Source of the DNA: Natrinema salinisoli
GTDB taxonomy: Archaea > Halobacteriota > Halobacteria > Halobacteriales > Natrialbaceae
DNA: 64,000 bases
Direction of reading: 5' to 3'
Assembly: GCF_020405205.1 (NCBI RefSeq)
Contig: NZ_CP084469.1
Span: 1,612,001-1,676,000 of the forward strand
A model generated the notes under the pieces. The model saw nothing but the letters and a program-made list of their open reading frames with translations, had not been told where the DNA came from and did no database searches. Positions 41,126 to 51,208 of the stretch are shown piece by piece (positions within the stretch are counted from its first letter, which is position 1; each line of letters starts with the position of its first letter). Made by a program: the position numbers and the translations under genes.

Positions 41126-42490
41126 ATGGAACACAGGCGCTCGCAGTACCTTCTGTACCTACTTGCGTCCATCCTCATCGGTGCCGTCGCCGCTGCTCTC
41201 ACACTTGTCCTCCAAGACACAGGTCGGACTGTTATCGGATACGCTCTCGTCTCGTCACTTGCCGCTGCAGTAGCGCTGTATCCACTGACAAAGCCGGTTG
41301 GACGGCGACTGACCGCCGTTGTCGGTATAGGACTTCAGCAGACGATCATGGCCGCAGTCTTGCTGGTCACCGTCCACGGTGTCGCCTCCTCGTTCACGCC
41401 CGGCATACTTGGGGTCGGAGTAATCATCGTTCTGCTCTCGGTTTTCGTCCCGAGTATCGCTCTCGTATGCCAGTCACGGGTCAAACAGAACCGAAAGGGG
41501 GCTATTGTTGTCGGTGACAATCCAGAAATAATCGCCGCCACGGTCGATTCGGTCAACGGGCCGGTAACTGGCTATGTCCGCCTCGTGCCAAGAACCACAG
41601 AAAGTCTATTCCGCATCGCCGACAGTACGGGTGACACCTGCCAACTGGCCCGCAGCCCAGATGCGGACGAACTTACAGAAGGGGGTGCCCGCCTCGACAC
41701 CATACTGGCTGTCGCCAAGCCGTCTCGGGTCGTCTTGGCGTTCTCGGAAGTAACCCGGGGGAGTGCCTTCGCCGTGCTCGAGGAATGCCATAAGTATGAT
41801 ATTCCAGTAGTGACGTCTGAACCTGCCGATTCTCGGCTACTCGCCGGCTCGTCGACTGATGACGGATTCGTCGAAGTCCGGACCTCACCGCTCACCCAGC
41901 GGCAAGAGCTTATAAAACGAATATTCGACGTCGTTTTCGCCATCGTCGGACTCGCTGCTGTCGGACCACTCGTCCCGTTTATCGCCATAGCGGTTCGTCT
42001 CGACAGTCCAGGACCGGTCATCTATCGACAGATACGCACCGAGCGGTTCGGCGATATCTTCGTGCTCCCGAAGTTCCGCACGATGGTCGAGAACGCCGAG
42101 TCAGAGACCGGCGCGGTCATCATGGACGATAACAACGACTCACGCATCACTGCCGTTGGTCAGTATCTCCGGGCGACGTACATGGACGAGATTCCACAAC
42201 TCGTCTCAATCCTCTTCGGGCGGATGAGTGTCGTCGGTCCGCGGCCAGAGCGTCCGGAGCTCGACGAAGAATGGATAGAGGACGTGGCGGCGTGGTCGCG
42301 TCGATGGCACGTCAAACCCGGCCTCACTGGATTTGCACAGGTCGATTTCGAGTCGTTCGAGGAAGGCCGGTACGCCGCCGACAATCTCGAGGCAGACGAC
42401 TGGTACATGAGCGAGTGGTCGCTCTGGTTGGACTGTAAGCTCGTCGGGATGCAGTTGAGGAAGCTTTTCCAGAAACTTGGCGGCGACTAG
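41126..42490 (+). CDS. Polyprenyl-phosphate sugar-1-phosphate transferase (WbaP/ExoY family)
   Basis: The start at 41126 gives 454 residues. Four N-terminal helices, a CoA-binding-like middle ('GAIVVGDNPEIIAATVDSVN') and the C-terminal catalytic part follow the order of WbaP/WcaJ. Catalytic text is 'KRIFDVVFAIVGL', 'DSPGPVIYRQIRTERFG', 'LPKFRTMVENAE', 'MDEIPQLVSILFGRMSVVGP' and 'PGLTGFAQV'. It puts the first sugar phosphate on a lipid carrier and so starts glycan assembly. The stop overlaps the convergent aminotransferase gene by four bases (CTAG). Confidence 0.9.
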   Translation: MEHRRSQYLLYLLASILIGAVAAALTLVLQDTGRTVIGYALVSSLAAAVALYPLTKPVGRRLTAVVGIGLQQTIMAAVLLVTVHGVASSFTPGILGVGVIIVLLSVFVPSIALVCQSRVKQNRKGAIVVGDNPEIIAATVDSVNGPVTGYVRLVPRTTESLFRIADSTGDTCQLARSPDADELTEGGARLDTILAVAKPSRVVLAFSEVTRGSAFAVLEECHKYDIPVVTSEPADSRLLAGSSTDDGFVEVRTSPLTQRQELIKRIFDVVFAIVGLAAVGPLVPFIAIAVRLDSPGPVIYRQIRTERFGDIFVLPKFRTMVENAESETGAVIMDDNNDSRITAVGQYLRATYMDEIPQLVSILFGRMSVVGPRPERPELDEEWIEDVAAWSRRWHVKPGLTGFAQVDFESFEEGRYAADNLEADDWYMSEWSLWLDCKLVGMQLRKLFQKLGGD

Positions 42491-43665
42491 TTCCGGGAGA
42501 CCTTTCGAACCGCTGTCACTATGTCGGTCACGTCCTTGTCGGTCATCCCCGGATGCAACGGGAGACAGAGTAGTCGCGCCGCGGCGTCGTCGGCCGTCGA
42601 GAGGTTGGTTCTGTCCACGTCGGCGAACACGGTGTGGTGGTGGATGGGAATGTAGTGGACGCTCGTGCCAAAGCCTTCGGCGACGAGTGCTCGATCAAAG
42701 GCGTCGCGGTCTCTCCCGATCAGGTCGGGCTCGATCGTGATCGGATAGAGGTGACGCGCGTGTTCCTCCGGGTGACGGACAGCGAGTGGCTGGACGCCGG
42801 AGATGTCCGCCAACTGTGCGTCGAGCTCGTCGGCGATCTCGCGGCGGCGCTCGATAAATCCTTCGAGACGGCCGAGCTGTGCTAGGCCAATGGATGCTTG
42901 TACGTCCGTCATATTGTACTTACCCGAGACCGCCTGCACGTCGTAGTGCCAGCTCGGTCTGTTGGTGTCCTCGCGTTCCCAAGCGTCCTTGTTGACGCCG
43001 GCGAGGCGGAGTCGGCGTGCAGTCTCCGAGAGGGTGTCATTGTCCGTCACGAGCATCCCGCCCTCACTCGTGGTGATTGACTTTGTTGCATAAAAGGAGT
43101 AACAGCCGGCGTCGCCGAGGGTGCCGAGCGCCTCGCCGTCGAAGGAGCCACCGAATCCGTGTGCGGCGTCCTCGACGAGTTTGAGGTCGTGGTCCGCGGC
43201 AAGGTCGCGGTACTCGTCCATATCGGTTGCCTGACCTGCATAATGAACCGGGACGATGGCCTCTGTTTCGTCGGTTATCGCCTCCTTCACCGATTCAGGG
43301 TCGAGAGTGAGCGTGTCGGGACGAACGTCGGCGAGAACCGGTGTTGCCCCCGCTTGCATCGCACTGGAGACCGTAGTCGCGAACGTCAGTGGTGTCGTGA
43401 TGACTTCGCCCTCGACGTCAAGCGCCCGGTACGCGAGGTACAACGCACTCGTACAGTTGGTGGTGCCGATCGCGTGGGTCGCACCCACTCGGTCGCTGAT
43501 ACGAGATTCGAACTCCTCGACGCGGCCGCCGGTGGTCAACCAGCCGGAGCGGAGTGCGTCCGCGACGTTCTCGACCTCGTCGTCACCAAGGATAGGGGTC
43601 GCGAAGTCGAGCGGATCCTCACGGACCGGTTCGCCTCCCTCGATTGCGAGTTTGTTGCCTGTCAT
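42487..43665 (-). CDS. DegT/DnrJ/EryC1-type sugar aminotransferase
   Basis: The 392-residue PLP enzyme has 'GTTNCTSALYLAYRALDV', the PLP-contact 'VEDAAHGFGGSFDG' and the Schiff-base Lys in 'SFYATKSITTSEGGM'. It moves an amino group to a keto-sugar nucleotide. The next upstream gene is a sugar epimerase/dehydratase whose stop overlaps this start (TAATG). Together they probably make an amino sugar for the local glycan. Confidence 0.9.
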   Translation of the reverse strand: MTGNKLAIEGGEPVREDPLDFATPILGDDEVENVADALRSGWLTTGGRVEEFESRISDRVGATHAIGTTNCTSALYLAYRALDVEGEVITTPLTFATTVSSAMQAGATPVLADVRPDTLTLDPESVKEAITDETEAIVPVHYAGQATDMDEYRDLAADHDLKLVEDAAHGFGGSFDGEALGTLGDAGCYSFYATKSITTSEGGMLVTDNDTLSETARRLRLAGVNKDAWEREDTNRPSWHYDVQAVSGKYNMTDVQASIGLAQLGRLEGFIERRREIADELDAQLADISGVQPLAVRHPEEHARHLYPITIEPDLIGRDRDAFDRALVAEGFGTSVHYIPIHHHTVFADVDRTNLSTADDAAARLLCLPLHPGMTDKDVTDIVTAVRKVSRN

Positions 43666-44660
43666 TACTCGACCTCTTTCCCGCCCGAGGCGTGATTCTG
43701 GTGACGCGGCAAGTCAGGATCCTCAAGGGTCCCATTCTCGAGTGCGTCGCGTATCTCTTTTATCCCTTCGGGGAGCCTGATCTGCGGGACGAAACCGGTT
43801 GCATCGCGGAATTTCTCAAACGTGACACGGTACGTCCGGTCGTCGCTCACTGTCTCGTCGACCTTCACCTCCGCTTCGGGGACGGCGTTGTCGATCATTT
43901 CGCCGACCTCTGCCATCGTGTAGTTCTCGTCGTCTCGTCCAACGTTGAACACCTCACCCGCGACATCCTCGGCCGAAGCGTCGAGGGCTGCCCGAATGCC
44001 ACGAGCTACATCGCGTGTGTGGATGAACGGCCGCCACTGGTCGCCACCAAAGATGGTCCCCGTGCCCTCCTGAACCGCCATCTTTGTGAGTAAATTCACG
44101 ACCAGGTCGAACCGCGGCCGCGGCGACAGCCCGTAGACAGTCGCCAACCGGAGTGCCGTCACATCTAGCCCCATCGGCTCCTCCAACAGTGATGTCTCCG
44201 CGAGCTGTTTTGTTTGGGCGTAGACGGAAACGGGGTTGACCGGTGACGTTTCGTTGAGCATCGAACCGGTTTCGGAATTGCCGTAGACACTGCACGTCGA
44301 AACGAAGACGAACCGCGAGACGTCGTGTTCGGCGGCTAGGCGCTTCATTCGGACCGTCGCGTCGAGGTTGACCTCGATGGCTTCGTCAACGGCCTCCGAA
44401 CAGGCCGGATCGCCGACAATGGCAGCCATATGGACGATATCGTCCGCACGGGCGACGGTGTCTTCGAGTAGCCCGTCGTCGCGAATGTCGCCCTCGATGA
44501 CGGTCAGCTCGTCATCGTCGCGCACATCAGCGAGCGCGTCGTCACAGAAGAGAAAGCGGTCCAGAACGATGACATCGTGTCCGTCGTCGAGAAGCTGTTT
44601 AGTGAGAATCGAGCCGAGGTATCCGCCTCCACCGGTCACAAGGACCGTCGAATCACTCAT
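43665..44660 (-). CDS. NAD-dependent sugar epimerase/dehydratase (extended SDR)
   Basis: The 331-residue protein has the Rossmann motif 'TGGGGYLGSILTKQL', 'HMAAIVGDPACSE', Ser-Thr in 'VFVSTCSVYGNSE' and 'SVYAQTKQLAE' (Tyr-x3-Lys). It acts on nucleotide sugars; the exact reaction is not clear. It is coupled to the aminotransferase downstream and divergent from a glycosyltransferase across a 190-base AT-rich gap. Confidence 0.88.
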   Translation of the reverse strand: MSDSTVLVTGGGGYLGSILTKQLLDDGHDVIVLDRFLFCDDALADVRDDDELTVIEGDIRDDGLLEDTVARADDIVHMAAIVGDPACSEAVDEAIEVNLDATVRMKRLAAEHDVSRFVFVSTCSVYGNSETGSMLNETSPVNPVSVYAQTKQLAETSLLEEPMGLDVTALRLATVYGLSPRPRFDLVVNLLTKMAVQEGTGTIFGGDQWRPFIHTRDVARGIRAALDASAEDVAGEVFNVGRDDENYTMAEVGEMIDNAVPEAEVKVDETVSDDRTYRVTFEKFRDATGFVPQIRLPEGIKEIRDALENGTLEDPDLPRHQNHASGGKEVE

Positions 44661-44850
44661 GATATGAAAAGGCTACGTCGAGCATTAAACGATTACTATT
44701 CCGGATAGAGATCTATTGAGCAGAGGTACAATCAAACCTCATTACGAGCTTTTAGCTCGTATCTGGTATTACAATATTTTTATTTAACGTTTATAACATA
44801 GGAATCTCTGAAAGAAAGACTTAGATGATGAATCGCCTAATAGGGAGTTG

Positions 44851-46101
44851 ATGCCTCGTGGAAAACAAACAGATACCAAATTGACTCTCGTTTCTCAGTT
44901 CTTCTACCCGGATACCTCCGCGAACGCTAACGTCCTCTCGGAGCTCGCAGTCGGGCTCGAAGAGCGTGGGTTCGATGTCTCCGTCGTCACCGGTCAACCC
45001 GCCTACGCCCCCAACGACCGGAGGGACGACCAACCACGGCGAGAGATGTACAAGGGTGTCGCTGTTCGTCGGATCTTCTCGACCCGGTTCGACAAGAACG
45101 AGAGCACCGTCAAACGGATGGCGAATGACGTCGTTTTCTTCCTCTCTGCGTTCCTCCACCTCCTGTTCAAACGAGACGAGATGGGAGTTCTACTGCTGCC
45201 GACAGCGCCACCGTTCCTCCCGATCCTGGGCTGGATGCTCTCGCGGGTTCGTGGATACGAGTACGTCCCGGTTGTCCTCGACCTGTACCCGGACATGGCC
45301 GTCGAACTTGATTACCTCTCCGAAGACGGGGTCGTGTACCGCGTGTGGGACCAGTTGAACAAACGAGCCTACCAAGCGGCCAGCCTGACAGTCACCATCG
45401 GGGAGACGATGGAGGAGACGCTGACGGAAAAGTACGGCCCGTGCGAGACAGCGGTCGTCCACAACTGGGAGGACGGCTCGGTCATCCAGCCGAAGGAGAA
45501 GGCGAACAACGAGTTCTCGAGAAAGCACGACCTTGTCGACCCGACGACAATACTTTACTCGGGAAATCACGGCATGCATCACGACCTAGAGAGCGTTGTT
45601 GAGGCTGCGGCCACGCTAGAGGACTCCCGGGAAGAGGACCTTCAGTTCCAGTTCATCGGGGAGGGTGGTCGGAAGGTGACGCTGGTGCGGATGACGAAGG
45701 ATCGGGATCTTGACTCGGTCTCGTTTCTCCCATATCAACCGGTCGAACAGCTGCCAGAGTCGCTTACATCGGGAGACATTGCCCTCGTCTCGATGCAGGA
45801 GGGCGTCGAAGGGCTGTGTGTCTCGTCGAAGTTCTACACGGCCATCGCGAGCGGACAGGCGATACTGGCTATCGCGAACGAGGAGACGGAGATTGCACGC
45901 ATCGTCGAGGAGGTGAACTGCGGAATTAGGGTCGACCCGAAGCGTCCAGGCCAGATCGTCTCTGCCATCGAACACTGGCTGGATAATCCCGACGAGATGC
46001 GGGCGATGGGCGAGCGTGCACGCTCCGTCTTCGAAGAACGATACGAGAAGGAAGAGGCAATAGACAGGTACGCAACGGTATTACGACGGGTTACGACGTG
46101 A
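44851..46101 (+). CDS. Glycosyltransferase family 4 (GT-B fold)
   Basis: The ATG at 44851 follows an SD-like AGGGAG. The 416-residue protein has the start 'LTLVSQFFYPDTSANANVLS', 'LYSGNHGMHHDLESVVEAA', 'FIGEGGRKVTLV' and the donor-site 'GLCVSSKFYTAIASGQAILA', as in WbuB/Amycolatopsis-type GT4. It adds a sugar to the growing glycan on the cytoplasmic side. A TTG one codon upstream is less likely. Confidence 0.9.
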   Translation: MPRGKQTDTKLTLVSQFFYPDTSANANVLSELAVGLEERGFDVSVVTGQPAYAPNDRRDDQPRREMYKGVAVRRIFSTRFDKNESTVKRMANDVVFFLSAFLHLLFKRDEMGVLLLPTAPPFLPILGWMLSRVRGYEYVPVVLDLYPDMAVELDYLSEDGVVYRVWDQLNKRAYQAASLTVTIGETMEETLTEKYGPCETAVVHNWEDGSVIQPKEKANNEFSRKHDLVDPTTILYSGNHGMHHDLESVVEAAATLEDSREEDLQFQFIGEGGRKVTLVRMTKDRDLDSVSFLPYQPVEQLPESLTSGDIALVSMQEGVEGLCVSSKFYTAIASGQAILAIANEETEIARIVEEVNCGIRVDPKRPGQIVSAIEHWLDNPDEMRAMGERARSVFEERYEKEEAIDRYATVLRRVTT

Positions 46102-46111
46102 TCCTGTCCGG

Positions 46112-47524
46112 CTATTCGACGTAACCGAGGCTCTTCAGGTGTTCCCGGACCTCGGTCGACGTTTCGACCGCGTCGTCGCCGATTTCGAGTGCTGGCCCAT
46201 GCGCTTCGACCGCTTCGAGTAGGTCGTCCCAGCGTTCGGCCGCTTCACCGCTCCTCGGTCCGGTGGTGCCCCTTGATTTGTAGATTAATTCCTCGTTCTC
46301 GGGATCGTCGACATCGTACTTCGTGAGGACAACTTCGTCCTCTCCGTCGATTTGCCGGCCGAACAGCTTCCAGCCATCCTCGGAACGCACGCCACGGTAG
46401 GTCTGTATCTCTCCATCGCCGGGCGAGAGCCACTGCGAGACAAAGGTAGTATGGCTAACCGGCAGTTCCTTGGGATCAGAACTCGGCTCGCCGTCGATGT
46501 CGTCCGGGATTGGTGCACCGACGGCGTCGAGCACCGTGGGCATCATGTCGATAAGGTTCACCTGCCCGTCTACCGTTCCTGCCCCCCAATCCGGCCGACT
46601 GATTGCGAGCGGGACGTTCATAATTTCCTCCCAGAACGCCGGTGGGGTGTGACCGAGAACGCCCTTCTCGCGGTCGAGACACTGGCCGTGGTCGGACGTG
46701 AGCACAAGTATGTCCTCGTCGGGGTCGAAATGACTCTTCTCGACGAGTTCGTCGATGAACCGCGTCATCTCGTCGTGGAGGTATGCACAGCAAGCGTCGT
46801 ACGCGGTGTCGACGTCTTCGAGTTCGGCCTGTAAGAGGCCTTCGCCGTTCGATTTACAGGCTTTCCGCGTGAATTCACCGAGTTCGGAGCGCGATCGCTT
46901 TTCGTTGAATTCGAACTGCTCCATGTACTCTTGGGGTGGCTCGAACGGGTGGTGGGTGTCCATATAATGGACCCAGCAGAGGAACGTCTCCGGCTGCTCC
47001 CTGTCGAGCCACCGCATCGCGTTCGCGTTCAGGTCTTCGGCCGAGCGATAGAATGTCTCGTCGCCGGGCATTGCGTCACGAACCGGCTTGAAGAGGTTAA
47101 AGTACGTCCACTCGCCCAGCTTGAACAACGGTTTCGTCGTGTCACGCTCCTTGAGTTTGACCGCGAGGCGTTTCTTGAGTGTCGGGCGACCGAGGTTGCC
47201 GGACGTGAAGCCACGATCGTGGTTGTACTGGACACCGAACAGGTAGTTATCGGTGAACAGCGCGGTTTCGTACCCCTCGTTCTGGAGGACCTCGGCCATG
47301 TTTGTTCGCGAGCCATCATTGGGAAACCCCCACGTCGGGAACGAATCGTGGTAGAGGCTCGCACTGAGCCCGGGCATCGCCGAGATGGTTTGCGAGGCCG
47401 AGGAGACCGTGTTCGGGAAGACGACAGGGTCGATGGAATTTGCGATATCAGCCATCGCATCCTCAAACCTGTCACGTCGAAGGGAATCGATAGAGAGAAT
47501 GAAGACACTGGGTCTGTCAGACAT
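46112..47524 (-). CDS. Sulfatase-fold (alkaline phosphatase superfamily) enzyme
   Basis: The 470-residue protein starts 'SVFILSIDSLRRDRFED' with the first metal Asp and has 'LVLTSDHGQCLDREKGVLGH' with the Asp-His metal pair. The formylglycine motif C/S-x-P-x-R is not seen; the matching place reads 'TISAMPGLSASLYHDSF'. It may therefore be a phosphotransferase or phosphatase rather than a true sulfatase. No signal peptide is seen. The end 'EHLKSLGYVE' is like that of the protein at 51199. Confidence 0.8.
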   Translation of the reverse strand: MSDRPSVFILSIDSLRRDRFEDAMADIANSIDPVVFPNTVSSASQTISAMPGLSASLYHDSFPTWGFPNDGSRTNMAEVLQNEGYETALFTDNYLFGVQYNHDRGFTSGNLGRPTLKKRLAVKLKERDTTKPLFKLGEWTYFNLFKPVRDAMPGDETFYRSAEDLNANAMRWLDREQPETFLCWVHYMDTHHPFEPPQEYMEQFEFNEKRSRSELGEFTRKACKSNGEGLLQAELEDVDTAYDACCAYLHDEMTRFIDELVEKSHFDPDEDILVLTSDHGQCLDREKGVLGHTPPAFWEEIMNVPLAISRPDWGAGTVDGQVNLIDMMPTVLDAVGAPIPDDIDGEPSSDPKELPVSHTTFVSQWLSPGDGEIQTYRGVRSEDGWKLFGRQIDGEDEVVLTKYDVDDPENEELIYKSRGTTGPRSGEAAERWDDLLEAVEAHGPALEIGDDAVETSTEVREHLKSLGYVE

Positions 47525-47779
47525 GGATAAACGTATACCCGGTTCCGGGTATCAATATTGTGGTTTTATTGTCTCTGCTATCGGATTATTGTCTACTATT
47601 ATACTGGTAACAGTCGAAGCGACACGTCGAGTTGAAGGAGGTCCATGACGGCTACAGCAAGAGATTTCGATATCAGAAGATGTGATGCGGAGTCCTTGAC
47701 CCGGAAGCATTATTGGCGAGGTTATCGGAAAAGCGAACGGTTGTAATGGTGGCTCCGAAATGAGAAAGCGAGTATCAGA

Positions 47780-49207
47780 ATGGTCGATTTTGATCTCCCG
47801 CTCGAAACATTAAAGTCTGCACTTTCTCGCGCGGGCATGGCTGTCGCCCGTTTTGGTACGGCAATCGTCGTCGCTAGACTCTTAGATCCCGCCCTGTTCG
47901 GTGCCGTCTACTTGCTGCTCCGGATGGGGACGGTCGCGAGCAATATCGTAATCGGCTGGGCCGATGGTGTCAAGACGCGCTTTGCGTCCGGCGATATTGG
48001 GAAAGAGACTGTAGCAGGCGAACTTTTGTCAGTAGCAGGTCTGTGGTCAGTTCTCGTTGTGTGTGTTACGGTAACTGCCAGTGGTCCACTCGAACATCTG
48101 ACCGGCCTAAAGTACGCATCCATCTTCCTTGCGACATTCGTTGTGGTTGAGTCGGCGAGTGTCGCTATTGAAAAGTACTTCGAGGCAAACGGCCGTTTAG
48201 GAGTCGGCTCCGGATTCAAAGCATCACGCTACGTTCTGGCATTCCCGTTGCAGGTTGGATTGGTGATCGCTAACTACGGGCCTGCTGGTTTCGTCGGTGG
48301 GTTCGCTGCAGGTACATTGATAACTTTGCCAGTTGCGGCCCATATAATGAATGTTTGGCCTACGCTCCCGTCCTCGACTGAACTCCGACGTGGGTGGGAA
48401 TTCGCTCGCTACGCTGTTCCGAATGCTCTTATCGGAACGACCTACACCAGTCTCGACGTGTTCCTCCTGTCTGTTCTCTTGTCGACGACTGCAGCCGGGT
48501 ACTACGAGGCGGCATGGGTGCTGACAATGCCGGGAATGTTTGTTGCCACTGCGGCGGCGAGCGGCCTCGTCGTCAAGGTTAGTGGAGCGCTGGGTCGAGA
48601 GAACGATCCAAGTACCACCGTTGAACAGACAATCGGATATTCTTCCTTTTTTAGCTTGCCAATCCTCGCTGGAGCTCTTGTCGTTGGTTCCGAACTCGTG
48701 ATTCTCACGTACGGGTCAGCCTACCGACCTGCGACCACACTGTTAGCCGGACTAGCACTTCACCAGACTATACGGGCTCAGACTGCACCGCTGCTCCAGA
48801 CCACCTATGGACTCAACCGGCCGAACGTCGTTACTCAAGTCACGCTCCTTGCGACGATTATCAATGTGCTTCTTGGGGTAGTTCTTGTCATCCAGATTGG
48901 GCCTGTCGGCGTCGTTGGTGCAACGCTACTGGCTGAAACCATTAGGTACGTTTGGTTAGCACGAACTGTTACTGCCGAACTTCCGTCGGTCAATCTATTT
49001 CCTCGATCAATACGAGTTCAGATACTCAGTGCGACGCTGATGGGGTTCGTTGTTTATATTATGGCATTAATTGTAGATTCAAACTCGATTCTCGGTATCA
49101 GTGGTATTATCGGGACTGGTGCAGTTACCTACGCTAGTCTCGTTCTCATTCTAGATCAGTCACTTCGACATCGAATTGAGGCCCGAGTCGGCCCTGAGGC
49201 CACATGA
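47780..49207 (+). CDS. Polysaccharide flippase (Wzx/MATE-like)
   Basis: The 475-residue protein has about fourteen membrane helices and the family start 'LKSALSRAGMAVARFGTAIV'. A 'YAVPNALIGTTYTSLDVFLL' block and 'GYYEAAWVLTMPGMFVATAA' are typical of Wzx. It would move lipid-linked sugar units across the membrane. The gene has lower GC and less biased codons than the PHA genes, a sign of transfer. Confidence 0.88.
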   Translation: MVDFDLPLETLKSALSRAGMAVARFGTAIVVARLLDPALFGAVYLLLRMGTVASNIVIGWADGVKTRFASGDIGKETVAGELLSVAGLWSVLVVCVTVTASGPLEHLTGLKYASIFLATFVVVESASVAIEKYFEANGRLGVGSGFKASRYVLAFPLQVGLVIANYGPAGFVGGFAAGTLITLPVAAHIMNVWPTLPSSTELRRGWEFARYAVPNALIGTTYTSLDVFLLSVLLSTTAAGYYEAAWVLTMPGMFVATAAASGLVVKVSGALGRENDPSTTVEQTIGYSSFFSLPILAGALVVGSELVILTYGSAYRPATTLLAGLALHQTIRAQTAPLLQTTYGLNRPNVVTQVTLLATIINVLLGVVLVIQIGPVGVVGATLLAETIRYVWLARTVTAELPSVNLFPRSIRVQILSATLMGFVVYIMALIVDSNSILGISGIIGTGAVTYASLVLILDQSLRHRIEARVGPEAT

Positions 49208-49246
49208 TTTGTTACCCCTCTTGCCGTACCATGCAGGGAGAAGAAT

Positions 49247-51208
49247 ATGATTGATGATACACCTCAGGTGAATCGCCGCCGGTTACTTGCAGGGAGCGGT
49301 GTTCTCGGCAGTGCAGCGGTCAGTTTTTGGGCTCTAGACCGTTCCCGAAGGCCTGGGGAGAATGACAACATGGCCGGGCGTCTTTTTTTCTCTTCACCAG
49401 ACGGAAAGGTGACTATTTCCTTGGCAGCCACTGACTCTGGTGTTAGTTGTACCGTTGATTACGAAGGCCACACCGTGGTAGAGGATGGATTGATTGGACT
49501 CCGCTCATCTGGTACGGTCGGAGGCGGCGATTTGAGGGTGAATAGGATTCGGAGAGTGACGGATAACTGGGAGTCAATTTGGGGTGCTAATCGAAACCAC
49601 AATATAACTTCGACTGAGGTGGACCTCACCGTAGACGCCGACCGGCAACCATACCGATTGGTTTTTAGGATAGCTACGAGTGGCGTAGGGTTCAGATACT
49701 TGTCCTTATCTGATACCGATAACCGTGTCGTTGCGAAAGAACAAACGAGTTTGAGACTTGCTGATCCTGTACAGGCGTGGTATCCAAACAGGCTGGGGAC
49801 GAGGATAAAGAATCAGAGCGATCTCTCTGAGATCGAGGCAGCATCAACGCCGCTAACTGTTGCCCTCGGCCAAGAGAACAAGTCACTCTTTCTCACGCTT
49901 CATGAGGCAAGACTTGTGAATGCCGGCTGTTTCAGAGCCGAAGGAGTCAACGATACTACAGTGTCTTTAATTCATCCTGTGGAATCCCAGCAAACACTCC
50001 CTACTCCATGGCGCGTTCTACTCTTTGGTTCGGAGCCAGGTGACCTACTAGACTCTGATTTCCTATTGAGTCTGAACGACGTCCCGAAAGATGATTTCTC
50101 ATGGGTCTCTCCGGGTCGAGCTTTCTGGGACTGGCGTTGTCGGGGGTATGTTGCCGACGACGAGAGGTTCTCACTGAGCGCTGACTCATTGCGGTCGCTA
50201 ATCGACGCAGCAAACCGACACGGAATCGAGTACGTCACTGTCGACGCAGGTTGGTACGGCAACGAGCGGGATCCGGATGCGGATCCACGCGGGCCTGATC
50301 TTGAAATTGACTTACCTTCGCTCGTTGAGTACGCTCGGGACAGGGATGTACGCCTCATTGCGTACCTCAATGATCTTGCCTTCCGTACCTACGGTATTGA
50401 GCCGATCCTTGAGACGCTGGTTGACTGGGATATCGCCGGTGTCAAGCATGGCTTCGTGGACGGTGACTCGCGAGAGACAGTCGATTTTGTTCACGAGTTG
50501 CTTGACGCGACAGCCCAACACGAACTCCTGTACGTACCACACGAGGCATATAAACCTACAGGGGTCAGACGAACTTACCCGCACCTCCTCAGCCGCGAGT
50601 ACGTCCAGTCCCTCGGTGACGGCCCAGCGAACAGTCACGCACCGCCGGGTTACTTCACAATGGTCCCGTTCGTGAACATGATTGGTGGCCCACTGGATGC
50701 TACACCGGGGTTCTTCGACCTACACAACGCAACTGAACGGGACACTATCGGTGGCGCAATACAATCCACTATTGTTGGACAGTTAGCACGATGTGTAGTT
50801 GTCCATACAGGAATCTCTCATTTCCCCGACCATCCTGACGTATACGAGTCTCACCCGATCTTATTTGACTTTCTAAAAAACTTACCTCCGGTTGGTTGGG
50901 ATCAATCGCTGGTATGTGATGGGGAAATCGGGGAACACGTCTGTATCGCCAGACGTTCGGGCCAGGAATGGTTCGTTGGCGCATTGACCAACGAAAATGC
51001 TCGTGAGCAACGTATCGAACTCGACTTTCTGGAACCAAACCGACGGTACAAGGCGAGGTTATACCAAGACGGTGACAACGCACACTACCGACACAACCAG
51101 ATAGCGTCGGAATCAACTCGAATGAAGGTACATCGAGGCGATACCCTAGATGTCGAGATGCAACCTGGTGGGGGTTTTGCGGCCCACCTCCTTACCGATC
51201 ACATGTAG
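49247..51208 (+). CDS. Tat-exported glycoside hydrolase family 97
   Basis: The 653-residue protein has a Tat signal ('NRRRLLAGSGVLGSAAVSF'), the GH97 N-terminal beta domain, and the barrel with 'IEYVTVDAGWYG', 'GVKHGFVDGDSRE', 'PHEAYKPTGVRRTYPHLLS' and 'MIGGPLDATPGFF'. In retaining GH97 enzymes the 'KxDF' Asp is the nucleophile; here it is Gly, while the Glu of 'HEAYKPTG', typical of inverting members, is present. It should remove terminal alpha-glucose or alpha-galactose outside the cell. The end overlaps the convergent gene by ten bases. Confidence 0.85.
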   Translation: MIDDTPQVNRRRLLAGSGVLGSAAVSFWALDRSRRPGENDNMAGRLFFSSPDGKVTISLAATDSGVSCTVDYEGHTVVEDGLIGLRSSGTVGGGDLRVNRIRRVTDNWESIWGANRNHNITSTEVDLTVDADRQPYRLVFRIATSGVGFRYLSLSDTDNRVVAKEQTSLRLADPVQAWYPNRLGTRIKNQSDLSEIEAASTPLTVALGQENKSLFLTLHEARLVNAGCFRAEGVNDTTVSLIHPVESQQTLPTPWRVLLFGSEPGDLLDSDFLLSLNDVPKDDFSWVSPGRAFWDWRCRGYVADDERFSLSADSLRSLIDAANRHGIEYVTVDAGWYGNERDPDADPRGPDLEIDLPSLVEYARDRDVRLIAYLNDLAFRTYGIEPILETLVDWDIAGVKHGFVDGDSRETVDFVHELLDATAQHELLYVPHEAYKPTGVRRTYPHLLSREYVQSLGDGPANSHAPPGYFTMVPFVNMIGGPLDATPGFFDLHNATERDTIGGAIQSTIVGQLARCVVVHTGISHFPDHPDVYESHPILFDFLKNLPPVGWDQSLVCDGEIGEHVCIARRSGQEWFVGALTNENAREQRIELDFLEPNRRYKARLYQDGDNAHYRHNQIASESTRMKVHRGDTLDVEMQPGGGFAAHLLTDHM

